30,195 nt of DNA from a virus, in the IMG/VR virus record IMGVR_UViG_3300025849_000149, positions 1 to 30,195 of that record. One strand, given 5' to 3'. The position numbers and the translations under genes were made by a program. Below the pieces are notes generated by a model. It saw only the letters and a list, made by a program, of their open reading frames with translations. It was not told the origin of the DNA and searched no databases. Positions 25,401 to 29,902 of this stretch are shown here, piece by piece (position 1 is the first letter of the stretch; each line of letters opens with the position of its first letter).

Positions 25401-25899
25401 TTGACGCATCATCAAGATTGTTGTACGCGTCAGAGTTTTCTATATATGTATAACGGCCTACGTTAGGGTAATCGTCAAACGGCCTATAAAAACCGATCAG
25501 TTCCGAGCCTTCTTCGACCCTAGGTACGCTATTCCCACCCGATAGGTCGTGGTTAGTAAGAAACACCATCGCCTGCTCTACAGAATTTATTGGCCCTGCA
25601 AAACCATAATGTTTAAATGCGGGGCTGTGTGCTTCTAGGGCTACCTTTAATTCTTCTCTAGCTTCAGGACTTTCAAAGTGTTTACCGCCTTCATAAATAG
25701 CATTTTGCGAGCGTATGCGGTCAATTATGTTTTGAGATGCGTAGTTTAAATTGTCGTATTCAGGATGAAATCTATACTTTGCACGGTTAGATCTCACCCA
25801 ATTTCTAGGATTGAATGTAGGGGTTTCTTCCGTATCATACTGGGCTAGAAAATCAAGAACTTGGTCTAAATTATTAAAATAAGATGCCGATGATGCCAT
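13429..25899 (-). CDS. Giant mosaic virion protein (4156 aa) with calcium-binding and repeat modules
   Basis: A single open frame, 41 percent of the window. The ATG is 8 bases after the previous stop with only a weak AGG upstream. Order seen: divergent tandem duplication (8-92 and 104-197); PEQVITPP linker (206-229); dockerin-like pair with D-x-D-x-N/S-G loops and ALTDGL (259-387); KIIADEA helical repeat (408-530); unknown region; EF-hand loop at D904; thrombospondin-3-like Asp-rich loops (about 930-1060); unknown region (1060-1700); Ala-rich helices with hydrophobic stretches (about 1700-2000); coiled coil (about 2136-2270); Gly/Ala-rich membrane-like module (about 2767-2965); EF-hand-like loop (about 3115); seven or eight G-x-P...PATGIY modules (about 3245-3805) with a loop at D3578; last loop at D3966; end AKGGIIKDKTDEILKIIGDK. 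No signal peptide, RTX nonapeptides or enzyme motif. Most likely a virion protein (tail, fibre or ejected). A tape-measure role cannot be excluded but fits poorly with gp10-like neighbours. Confidence 0.75.
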   Translation of the reverse strand: MASSASYFNNLDQVLDFLAQYDTEETPTFNPRNWVRSNRAKYRFHPEYDNLNYASQNIIDRIRSQNAIYEGGKHFESPEAREELKVALEAHSPAFKHYGFAGPINSVEQAMVFLTNHDLSGGNSVPRVEEGSELIGFYRPFDDYPNVGRYTYIENSDAYNNLDDASKRYIDAVRDNAQYSSADQNQTDKQINDIFKSQVEFPSPPPEQVITPPEQVITPPEQVITPPEPADQDVDLGGGRPNQEGVARSAEFVRADGTYSPLDIDQNGVVDALTDGLLVLRYLFGLSGDGVTKGAMAADATRTAEEALEYLDWIKTHEESELYKAFDIDNSGNLDALTDGLIILRSGFGLDIEGATDGAIGGAKDDQGNYVPTATPQEVAANLDKAINVLQQVPKDDEGNYGVTDSQRIADEAAAKIIADEAAAAKIIADEAAAAKIIADEAAAAKIIADEAAAKIIADEAAAAKIIADEAAAAKIIADEAAAKIIADEAAAAKIIADEAAAAKIIADEAAAKIIADEAEAKRIADEAAAAAEAKTRALTAGGQYYHYVPGSAEKEPHPFADQFNEYNASKTSASDTVLRSLLRRIKSHGLFYEDSQRNDPISGRRVYNPEPWQSWDNFINTLDTELEKQLARDIRDAPPEANLITSYQKFPGESYVGHPKADVMHHTYNASEAEKYLHEKYNVDEHVAQFELSTTHDLYSSKFDLPPTLSGTYYDEFGQEIPAYADFNILGKQLTDVEALLFDEEFRKGKRLDQAFRPADINYNPEWNPADNGTVALIQGVDSGETTYHMNVNKAEKLKAAIDSLSPEQKKFVTLGLQEYTGVESPPENVEYPTSTVVSPTEAWTGAPPAEIRQYLKDGYIYDEVENMPNQMFHSGVAHIGQIVDFDKLKERDLTPEQLAYLDANKDGEVSAADLEFLTTFFPNYDHWQSWQNAPNADGDAETRADVPVNPDMYDMFPNNPGEWFDYDLDGVGSVADAMDNNNPESAYIQTQAEYDTWYASLPDMDGDGLPDMRDADIDGDGYDNISDPYMYDNRFVTAEGWARADTDGDGVINQHDPLWENAAVKNAEEHDAYYASSGSAAASDLGWQWGRRGSEASSTSFAHGQELKDNEGLLYQGYSIPLRPEELIEGYLAIANGDFDWVDPRYNKILEYRNDGVPQNEGGRFAGSWYLGTSVSGFLNNYLGEARYETLTTVSNSSLAEHFLALYSKGTILPDSYNPEIWQESRQFEVPMGQDGSKVITTKDIFELQMPNLEGGRPEIPLPRDFVRGVDVMPSEEELGQYYMNLVLAQNKNFDTADMIMDKFPEAVKDMWDGIVRDKKLTNISSDFLYFEKLKELFPSSELLKGEGIFTIDTDLLRGLDFEGAGTDSFKTWNGIVADAIDKFNTDPKSLTFEERYYLEGFRQLETDLLYRPEVSEERPSQFADLDLGSGTTLDELDDMYKYDLAASMYDNRSTLFPYVQGNVTDMYMDKYDEYGYPSTYGLSMLGGSYFMNGNLYYVDGSPAHPNHHIPIEDALADAYSSVWYSEISALDMPLYQETNILGYEPADMARLQELSGKDRNGAEETEYRALWDNFNSNRFSLGVLNHGQEHDFWYDPTRLFMKWPEHVTSDLRINSGTNEIQNHNNLLQNLEDGYSPFGGPENMNQYNMFNVEDNEYSATQYDGGPTGWLMDISGGNAPVGSYSMVWVQQPPEPSFLDMALNDPVFITGVSLLPGGALVIAAAKLLNGDTLKTSDYVGAIVAALKISGKVKYPDSAARAAEKGDKAGKAAEAAALADNPALTALQVAKIGDAANAAAQALALADIGLGTLTAAQTVDVVRVLGSGNVGDALLSVFGKEYIGKALGDIGIDFSKFSPDIQDGIVDIATNMLNGDSLEEAAAESVGRVVIDEFNSITGADNFFDSMLGDVKGAFNTIENIADEAMDFLEPVVDAVKDIPALLNLEGLKGSLPGFQNALRGVEDALKAIGTDINKGILNPVEDLVLGSMSKFTTLGSLDLSLTGDVEEDIQKFVAGLSAAGKESWDGLGDGLKTVFEEAIGSELLGRDLSDQDKAKILSRELVSVEAISKLDGALADAIGPKLLTSAVRNALNAAMLGGATGEIFLATIAQGTVEAIKSAYQAGGLQAVSDEFSDFSDKISGDYGEAKDLAAQYNTLDDQYVGLLNDKKRYEDDLTDMVAERNRLSDLANADYATQDDVDNFTAFNAQYTAAAPAIISQINILEGEIETLQLEFEPLSVAYNNALGELTTETQNLDAALALQYEDLYLATLVQFNPELANQEALEEYASINNVQPSDGETVTAADVAQHYLSTGMKEGAPVTNEEFTTRLNAAVGSNVAKALEYRGVDITQLSPTQLQNMATVLLNQSTATGAELIEIFENNVDVLDAQIELGEDNPSLVSMYDGVIQEATGESSFDFRLSSTMSFLGMSDADLRDISMNNVSYTVDPNTGDIVWGGDGHTMREWNSSTQEFETYRYDVGGGLKYRLNEDGSEPLVKVYEQTPMFSGIDDLAKNSPASYMTFLAQAPTDAALNATVLHMENIEAPQDQIDQIKDVQAAIAAAPEDDGRFAVPDSELPWIIRVARDWLQTSKDNEDTLRAQIEALESKDTLEGDEELSLLVLKEELENVEGNTQFLANYVVKTPTKINAFVETSLRGFGAWMQGIGAEKEADAFRRQALAEGKSREEADQIFRDKYAELSSDIDYISVVDNDATQLHNMMESLARGYLPDIYLEDQKEMSENIAAADGAIDTVTAVFGEVIDKPDVFLGTYLGDELPTFFVSLGISATAGRLTSLASTKILGKEIAEGLASGSSTAVSVNVILDLAEAFGETTYSTYEEAKLELERSGYEGDIEAKAAEIAIKSGTAATVMVAATAPFGAFALDNAILSSATKKVVKEVAQRVEGVATTLTKDTATEVIQGGFTQGATEVYLYNAGVTDRDVAGNIAGSATMEGLVGGTTAGVTLGMSMPTDGGAGPLGGDPFANLIFSNPDIQTAVNSGNPIEVRLALENANVVGTPMYVEVMNTVDDANFTTVNELDYGFTYLGVDASYQDAKGVLDANPDLKEVDVRDAVEAYWVNTYGQEAIGTGRTTAQHYDIIQYITAMANGEVPLDPSFNYNGDNMVSEEDVAVYISRLPQREQDLYASYDVSTHQDTGIAEELGGIINMNSEDLKKLQDNIETLLARPNPPTQQEIVDVLLNDPDNSNILKGQIETAVANVFASEDSQKAIATAVVDQLVTDGTIKTEATAAVKDVVGDPNAETPEGIFKLVEDLKSQIGLGETNSDNLVAYIDGAIGTAVELNADGTVKEGTGSGLLGELTAQGVLQDVAIAEIQNMLGSPSEGDNPATGIYAIASSVEDVEAAISTLDDTLDRLETTYGASLTALETNLGLPTRTEMVDGVEVTQPATGLYAKVEEAVAAGVNAEAAVANILGEYVDFAAFETAFNTTLNNKITEISNSFGTAPVYAYEDDGVTVKRDDEGNLVLAQAATGIQADIFNAMQLEGAERNLAIIALDAKIDSTMTELQKFTTETTASAIKSDILDVYFPAKPADFSDGKQLTSELEYIQQLVATGQLDVGYDSNNDGQITQEDYDAVINNLTPEQATALENYNSWVSNSTGITPALEAFGTDTATSLKVLDNRIAAVENNVIQTLTANVNSVIGSPSDGVNAATGIYKAIADGDSDVLDVLGSKGEDGSGVLRDLELLGLSNAEIKTFLDTNLGLPATGEIPATGIYAAVAALESSNKERYDALSKELTTLQTNLDTAISTAVTDIQAEIGTPSTTETNDAGEEVEVPATGIYATIEANVAAGLSRDEATQKAVADLAGELGTTEAELLKELGTTQTALELGITTLQTDLETKIAENEAAGLERDEATQQAVADLAAELGTTEQDILGQLGTTQEALSGEITAVGEQVTGVEEDIAEVGASIEDIATLLGKPANEVTQEDVNIATQYLDSVEQENELLYDVDNSGTFDQTDVNLMQDAVADQDYSGFVDSDFGLATGMFATQEANEAQIAQQQADAIAREAQYQQDLAAKAEADQQARTELEQNIKADFRQQLDSRAEEEEKQKMLDAFTAPGRQVTTKPGDKVEIPQAYDFDSIFGSAEQESFYSAASPYGDNFLNDILNPKRQGTAYRAKGGIIKDKTDEILKIIGDK
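13436..13440 (-). promoter_or_regulatory. Ribosome binding site at the TAATG junction before the 580-aa gene
   Basis: GGAGA, 7 bases before the ATG, lies inside the last codons of the 4156-aa gene, whose TAA overlaps the ATG by one base. It fixes the start of the 580-aa gene and indicates termination-reinitiation coupling. Confidence 0.75.
14204..14481 (-). repeat. 104-nt direct duplication, 174-nt offset
   Basis: Positions 14204-14307 and 14378-14481 are closely similar, equal in length and in frame. They encode AGLERDEATQQAVADLAAEL... and AGLSRDEATQKAVADLAGEL..., each followed by GTTE and LGTTQ. The offset is exactly 58 codons. Conservation at DNA level is higher than in the surrounding PATGIY modules, so this duplication is younger. 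Confidence 0.8.
14490..16160 (-). repeat. PATGIY-type module repeat near the C terminus of the 4156-aa protein
   Basis: Repeated pattern G-x-P, a variable insert, PATG(I/L)Y, then a coiled-coil-like segment of 50-100 residues. Copies seen: VGDPNAETPEGIF, LGSPSEGDNPATGIYA, LGLPTRTE...PATGLYA, FGTAPVYAYE...AATGIQ, IGSPSDGVNAATGIYK, LGLPATGEIPATGIYA and IGTPSTTE...PATGIYA; a further LGKPANEVTQED near 14090 leads into a calcium loop instead. On the + strand the PATGIY core shows as a diverged TATATACCTGTAGCAGG. Confidence 0.85.
17000..17600 (-). other. Gly/Ala-rich membrane-like module of the 4156-aa protein
   Basis: About residues 2767-2965 contain LPTFFVSLGISATAGRL, GTAATVMVAATAPFGAFAL, EVIQGGFTQGATEVYLYN and DVAGNIAGSATMEGLVGG, with charged stretches between. 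The succession of hydrophobic Gly/Ala helices resembles that at residues 115-285 of the 2223-aa protein (8770-9282). Confidence 0.5.
22730..23190 (-). other. EF-hand and thrombospondin type 3-like Asp-rich region
   Basis: Residues 904-915 form a canonical EF-hand loop (DANKDGEVSAAD). Then NADGDAETRAD, DYDLDGVGSVADAMD, DMDGDGLPDMRDADIDGDGY (from D1005) and DTDGDGVINQHDP (from about 1047) follow within about 150 residues. The D-x-D-x-D-G spacing is that of thrombospondin type 3 / calcium-loop repeats. Confidence 0.7.
24310..24678 (-). repeat. 30/27-nt tandem repeat encoding (AAAA)KIIADEA helices
   Basis: Eleven KIIADEA copies, framed by RIADEA and KRIADEA, span residues 408-530. Lysines lie at 416, 426, 436, 446, 455, 465, 475, 484, 494, 504, 513 and 522, so spacings are 10 and then three times 10-10-9, then 9. 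Units are 30 or 27 bases and differ mainly by GCA/GCC alanine codons and loss of one Ala codon. The Ala-rich sequence with K to D (i+4) pairs predicts one long alpha helix, like the TolA central domain. The Leu-rich open frame on the + strand here is only its antisense shadow. Confidence 0.95.
24739..25125 (-). other. Dockerin-like calcium-binding domain pair
   Basis: Residues 259-315 and 323-387 each carry a D-x-D-x-(N/S)-G-x-x-D loop (D263-D271 and D327-D335) followed by ALTDGLLVLRYLFGL or ALTDGLIILRSGFGL, offset 64 residues. Paired loops followed by this helix resemble type I dockerin modules and the ALTDGL repeats of marine bacterial surface proteins. Calcium binding is inferred from ligand spacing. 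Confidence 0.7.
25213..25284 (-). repeat. 24-nt tandem repeat encoding PEQVITPP linker
   Basis: Three contiguous, nearly identical 24-base units encode PEQVITPP three times (residues 206-229); a further partial TTCAGGGGG unit flanks the array on the + strand. The Pro-rich unit makes an extended linker between the N-terminal duplication and the calcium-binding pair. The near-identity of the units indicates recent slippage or unequal exchange. Confidence 0.9.
25309..25878 (-). repeat. Divergent tandem duplication at the N terminus of the 4156-aa protein
   Basis: Residues 8-92 and 104-197 align by eye: FNNLDQVLDFLAQYD with INSVEQAMVFLTNHD, and NLNYASQNIIDRIRSQNAIY with NLDDASKRYIDAVRDNAQY. Both end in a charged helix. 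The copies are diverged at DNA level, so the duplication is old. No known domain was recognised. Confidence 0.6.
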
Positions 25900-25907
25900 A
25901 CACTAAC

Positions 25908-26135
25908 CTATGCGGGGTCAAGAAATGCGAATTTATTATATATTCTGTTTCCGTCTTCGTCGTCTTCCCCAACATACTGCTGTATGAATAGAGTAGTTAC
26001 ATCAGTTCTTCCAGATAACGAAGTTTGAAGTGTAGCCATAGCAGCATTCGCTGTAGGCATATCATCTTCAATGGTAGAGTCTACTACATCTACAGGCTCA
26101 TTATCCACTAATTTTGTGTATCCTACTTGTATCAT
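25908..26135 (-). CDS. Small hypothetical virion-operon protein (75 aa)
   Basis: The ATG overlaps the TGA of the fibre-like gene (ATGA at 26132-26135) and is preceded by GGAGA with about 7-base spacing, so translation is well supported. The 75-residue acidic protein begins MIQVGYTKLVDNEPVDVVD and ends NKFAFLDPA. It looks like a small alpha/beta protein without transmembrane segment, cysteine or catalytic motif. It sits between the fibre-like protein and the 4156-aa giant, so a small structural part or a fibre assembly factor is possible, but nothing in the sequence shows this. It is not recognised. Confidence 0.7.
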   Translation of the reverse strand: MIQVGYTKLVDNEPVDVVDSTIEDDMPTANAAMATLQTSLSGRTDVTTLFIQQYVGEDDEDGNRIYNKFAFLDPA

Positions 26136-27535
26136 ACTGTATTCTCCACATGCCCATATAGCCCAGTTATCACCGTGCTTAAATCAGTTGTACTAGAAAC
26201 ATGGTCAAATTGTATTCTAAGGTCAGTAGCAGTTGTTGACCTACCAAAAGTAGCCATTAATGGAAGCTCTACAGTTTGGTATGCTGTAGTAGACCCGATC
26301 GTAAGGAATTGATTATTAAACCCTTGGTTAGACACATAAGTGCCGGGACTAACAAAAGCAGTGGGACTATAAAACACTTCTACCCCATTATATACTGTAG
26401 TAGCATCTGGAAACTTTACTACCCTAAAGAAAGTTTTGTCGCTTGCGGAATCATAGTAAACCGCTACCAGAGAACCTGCGTTTGCGCCCGCAACACTAGT
26501 TGCAAAATTACCACGGTTACTACAAATTATAGATGTTTTATCGCCACTAACCGTATACCACGCGTGGTAAGAACTCGGACTAGACACAAAAGTTGCGGTG
26601 CCTAAAGAAGTCCCGCCCACAGTTTTTGACTTCATTTGCGTAAGAACTTTCCACTGATGATTTTCTTTAACCGCACTACTACTACTGTTATAAAACCTAA
26701 CCTGTATTGATGCAGATAACGATTGGGTAGCTTCAACGCCTCCTGCAGGTGCCGGTATAGAAAAAGTAAGTACAGTAACTGCCGCCGTAGTGCTTATAGT
26801 CTGAGAGAAATTATTGCTGAAAGCATGCTTGCTACTAAACGGCCCAGTTATTTTTGCAGAAGTTACAGCGTCATCAGCTATCCTGTCTGTAACTACCGCA
26901 CCGTCTGCAATCGTTAAAGCTGTAGCTCCTGTAACTTCTCCTGAGTGAGTAGCATTAGTTACTTTAGCTGAGTTGGCTGAAATAGCAGAGTTTATCGCAT
27001 TTGCAAGTTTTGCATCTGTTACAGCGTCATCCTCTATTTGTGCTGTGGCTATCTCGCCTGTCAAAGAACCTGCAGGGTATGCCGTAGCATCACTTAAATT
27101 GAATGCAGGAGTTGCGTCTGATACTCCAAGTGCCAACTGAACACCACCATAAGAGACAGTGGAATTAGATAATTTTGCATTTGCTATACTCCCAGCTAGT
27201 TGCGCGTTCGTAATCGTGCCTACAAGGCTAGATGTAGGGTATCCAGTAGCAGCTGACAGGTTAAACGCTGGTGTAGCATCAACACCACCTAGTGATAACG
27301 TAACACCACCAAAAGACACAGTAGAGTTTTCTAACTTACTATTAGGTATAGAACCATCAATGATGTCATCAGAATCATACTGCAAAGCACTCTTTAACGC
27401 CTCATCTACACCTTGGAGGTATAACCTAAGCACTAAATCTTTGTTGAGCATGTATGACGAACTATACTCCGCAGGAGGGCTAGGGAACGCAGGTACAGTA
27501 AAAAGTTTTGCTTTGTTACGTATTTTAGTAGCCAT
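26132..27535 (-). CDS. Tail fibre-like protein with internal duplication
   Basis: 467 residues. The ATG overlaps the previous TAA by one base (TAATG); AAGGGG at 27542-27547 is the ribosome binding site. After a 65-residue N-terminal part (possibly the virion attachment end) come two copies of a roughly 50-residue unit (66-115 and 120-170) with NSTVS(F/Y)GGV, DATPAFNLS and IPNSKL/IANAKL elements. Then come DDAVTDAKL and DDAVTSAKI units with NATHSGEVTGATALTIADGA between them, a composition typical of phage fibre shafts. The C-terminal 240 residues are Ser/Thr/aromatic-rich beta sequence (for example HQWKVLTQM, FFRVVKFPD, LRIQFDHVSS) and are the likely receptor-binding tip. No lectin or glycosidase signature was recognised. 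Role by composition and position: receptor recognition. Confidence 0.75.
   Translation of the reverse strand: MATKIRNKAKLFTVPAFPSPPAEYSSSYMLNKDLVLRLYLQGVDEALKSALQYDSDDIIDGSIPNSKLENSTVSFGGVTLSLGGVDATPAFNLSAATGYPTSSLVGTITNAQLAGSIANAKLSNSTVSYGGVQLALGVSDATPAFNLSDATAYPAGSLTGEIATAQIEDDAVTDAKLANAINSAISANSAKVTNATHSGEVTGATALTIADGAVVTDRIADDAVTSAKITGPFSSKHAFSNNFSQTISTTAAVTVLTFSIPAPAGGVEATQSLSASIQVRFYNSSSSAVKENHQWKVLTQMKSKTVGGTSLGTATFVSSPSSYHAWYTVSGDKTSIICSNRGNFATSVAGANAGSLVAVYYDSASDKTFFRVVKFPDATTVYNGVEVFYSPTAFVSPGTYVSNQGFNNQFLTIGSTTAYQTVELPLMATFGRSTTATDLRIQFDHVSSTTDLSTVITGLYGHVENTV
27026..27340 (-). repeat. Internal duplication in the fibre-like protein
   Basis: Residues 66-115 and 120-170 are offset by 54 residues and share SKLENSTVSFGGV / AKLSNSTVSYGGV and DATPAFNLSAATGYP / DATPAFNLSDATAYP. 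The DNA copies (27191-27340 and 27026-27178) are recognisably related. Such units usually build the repeated shaft of trimeric fibres. Confidence 0.85.
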
Positions 27536-29901
27536 TAACGACCCCTTCTACCATCCGGACGCATGTTCAACCTAGGAGTACCTAACTGCCATTTAGTGCC
27601 TAAAGCATTAGATCGTACCTTAATCGCCATCTGCCGACCTCTAACCCTTACATCTAGCTGATCTGTATACTCATCTACCGTATCTACCGCTAGCGCAACT
27701 TGCCCCTCGTTTACACCGCCTTCCGAAGCAGGATTGTTATCTGCAGTGCCGGGCTCGCTACTAGCTAGTAAAGACATTTCAACCGAGGGACTGCCGGCAG
27801 TAGACCCCACAAAAGAAAGGTCAGGGACAACTTTATCTATAAAAGTAAAACTAGTACCCGACTCTATGCCAAATTGACCAGAAGTTATAAACGAGTCTAT
27901 GGCTTCCAGCGTAGCGCCTTGCCCGTTGTCGTTACCGTTCTCATGCTCTACCAAATTATAAGTGTCAGTAGCAGCTAGTGGGAAGTCGTTAATAGGTGAA
28001 TCATACCAAGCACTGCGGCCCATACTACCTACATACCAAATATCTTCTAAGTAGTTATATACTACATACTTGTTTGGCGCTACACGCTGAGAATCACAGT
28101 AAAACCACCATACCTCGTGGTACTCTTCTAGGGTACCTGCAAATACTTGTTCGTATTGGCCTTTATCTAAATCATCAAATACGTGCTTTCTAACATCACA
28201 ACGTAAGGGTTGTACTGCCCCATCGTACTTGTAAAACTTTTCTTTGCCCATCCAATACGCTACTCCGTTGGCGTACGCAACGGCCTTCGATGACGCTACT
28301 GACAGATTCGACCCAACCAACTGAGAACCCCATACCACTGGAGCACCAACATATTGCAGCGAGTACAGCGCAGAATCGGTGAAGACCAATATTTCTTGTC
28401 GTGACTGTACGGCGGCCACTATTTCTGTGCCTTGCGATAACTGCAAATCTCCTGCTTGGTTAGTTGCACGGGGTCGCCAATCATAAACATCCTCTTGGGC
28501 TGACCAGCGTAGCAGTAATGGGTTTTTTGTTTCTGTGGTATCTCCAAACGCGTTACAACCAAAAGCGAAAGTAAACCGGCTCGCGTCTGAAACTAATAAA
28601 CTATCTTGCACTACTGGAACCTCTGCGGATAACTCATACTGCAGGCTCACCCCGTGCCCCCCACCAGTGGCCGTGCTAGTAGCTACCGTGTTAAATGCTT
28701 CGGTAGTAAACGTACCTGCCGCTGTATCTACCGTGGCTATCTTGTGCCGAGTATTTATTATCCCAGTAGTAATGTTGCCTATAGCGTCTGACCCAGAAAT
28801 AGTTACGTGCTGTCCTACTTCATAGACCCTATTTAAACTATTATCTTTCACAGTCAAACTATTAGAGTTTTCCGTTATGGTTATGGGGTCATCGCCAAAA
28901 GAAAGCGTTTGACCGCTACCACTACCGGTAGTGTTTGCACTAAGTCGAAATATAGTAGGACTTTCTATACCCGCAACAGTTGCCCCCGCAGGTATATTAC
29001 TACCTGAAACGGGTAGGCCAACTACAATGTTAGCATTCTCGGGATGAGCGACCCCAATCGAATTATCAAGGAAATTGCACCCCGTTTGTTGAAACGATAT
29101 GGGTACAGCAGCGCCGTTAGGTACATTCTTTAGTGGTATTGCTCTTGTTCCTGTGCCCGCACTTGTATCCCAGTAGTACAGCTCACCACCACGAGGCCCA
29201 ATAATTAAGTCTTCCCCGTAGTTAGCTTGGCTCCACAAACGTAGAGACTCTGCTCCACCATTACCACCATTAAAAGTACCATCGTTCCAATCAGAAGAAC
29301 TCCAACCATCTACTGGTATCTGAAAATCTGGCCCTACATTTATTTGGTACGCAGCAACTACGGAACTACCACCACCTGCAGAAACCGTGCTTGTAGCCTC
29401 GGTAGCCACTACAACTTTATATTTACTAGTGCTAACTATTTCGGTGATGACATGCTCTTTGTTTATGTCTGTATGGGGCACACCACCTACGTTACCAATA
29501 GGCACACCAGATAGGGTTACATAGCTACCTAAAGTAGCCCCATGATCCGTGTGAGTTATTTCTATAGAGGTAGATTCGTCGGTAGTTTTTATAGGGTTAG
29601 CACCCAAAGTAACAGTAGTACGCAAAGGAGTCACGTCAAAGTAGTTTTGTCCTGTTTCTACCATGAACTTAACATTAGTACCTAAGCCAGTATACTTTAC
29701 AAACGCAAGGCTAATCCATTGATGTAGCGATCTACAAACACCTGTAAACGTGTTACTACCATGTCTAGTCCAGCCACCAATTTTCTCAGGATAGCCTTGG
29801 CGAAAACGAACTTTATCGCAATCGCTCCAACCGGCCTCGTTGGTATATTTAGTTACTTCTTTATTTATACCGGGGTTAAACTGGAGTTTATTAAGTGGCA
29901 T
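27535..29901 (-). CDS. P22 gp10-like tail/DNA-stabilisation protein
   Basis: 788 residues. ATG 1 base after the stop of the M15 gene, with GGAAG 7 bases upstream. The N terminus MPLNKLQFNPGINKE followed by YTNEAGWSDCDKVRFRQGYP and EKIGGW is the hallmark I associate with the gp10-like packaged-DNA stabilisation (tail needle-adaptor/nozzle) family of marine podovirus-like phages. The middle has LLRWSAQEDVYDWRP, then beta-propeller-like strands (FTDSALYSLQYVGAP, ANGVAYWMGKEKFYKYDG, EEYHEVWWFY). Two beta modules are inserted (112-185 and 347-420) that look related. In P22 the protein closes the portal and holds DNA in the capsid. The match is by motif memory, not a search; it could equally be named tail tubular protein B-like. 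Confidence 0.65.
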   Translation of the reverse strand: MPLNKLQFNPGINKEVTKYTNEAGWSDCDKVRFRQGYPEKIGGWTRHGSNTFTGVCRSLHQWISLAFVKYTGLGTNVKFMVETGQNYFDVTPLRTTVTLGANPIKTTDESTSIEITHTDHGATLGSYVTLSGVPIGNVGGVPHTDINKEHVITEIVSTSKYKVVVATEATSTVSAGGGSSVVAAYQINVGPDFQIPVDGWSSSDWNDGTFNGGNGGAESLRLWSQANYGEDLIIGPRGGELYYWDTSAGTGTRAIPLKNVPNGAAVPISFQQTGCNFLDNSIGVAHPENANIVVGLPVSGSNIPAGATVAGIESPTIFRLSANTTGSGSGQTLSFGDDPITITENSNSLTVKDNSLNRVYEVGQHVTISGSDAIGNITTGIINTRHKIATVDTAAGTFTTEAFNTVATSTATGGGHGVSLQYELSAEVPVVQDSLLVSDASRFTFAFGCNAFGDTTETKNPLLLRWSAQEDVYDWRPRATNQAGDLQLSQGTEIVAAVQSRQEILVFTDSALYSLQYVGAPVVWGSQLVGSNLSVASSKAVAYANGVAYWMGKEKFYKYDGAVQPLRCDVRKHVFDDLDKGQYEQVFAGTLEEYHEVWWFYCDSQRVAPNKYVVYNYLEDIWYVGSMGRSAWYDSPINDFPLAATDTYNLVEHENGNDNGQGATLEAIDSFITSGQFGIESGTSFTFIDKVVPDLSFVGSTAGSPSVEMSLLASSEPGTADNNPASEGGVNEGQVALAVDTVDEYTDQLDVRVRGRQMAIKVRSNALGTKWQLGTPRLNMRPDGRRGR
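28642..29568 (-). repeat. Two related beta modules inside the gp10-like protein
   Basis: Residues 112-185 (DNA 29347-29568) and 347-420 (28642-28863) share the order YVTLSG...IGN, HVITEIV or HKIATVD, then ATSTVSAGGG or ATSTATGGG. Both look like Ig-like surface modules inserted in the propeller-like scaffold; the DNA copies are diverged. Confidence 0.6.
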
Positions 29902-29902
29902 A

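Noticed and set aside
13429-25899. Bacterial RTX-type adhesin
   Set aside because: No GGxGxDxUx nonapeptides and no secretion signal; the gene is embedded in a phage virion operon.
26132-27535. Diversity-generating retroelement target in the fibre gene
   Set aside because: No reverse transcriptase or template repeat in the window; the internal copies are ordinary shaft repeats, not a variable/template pair.
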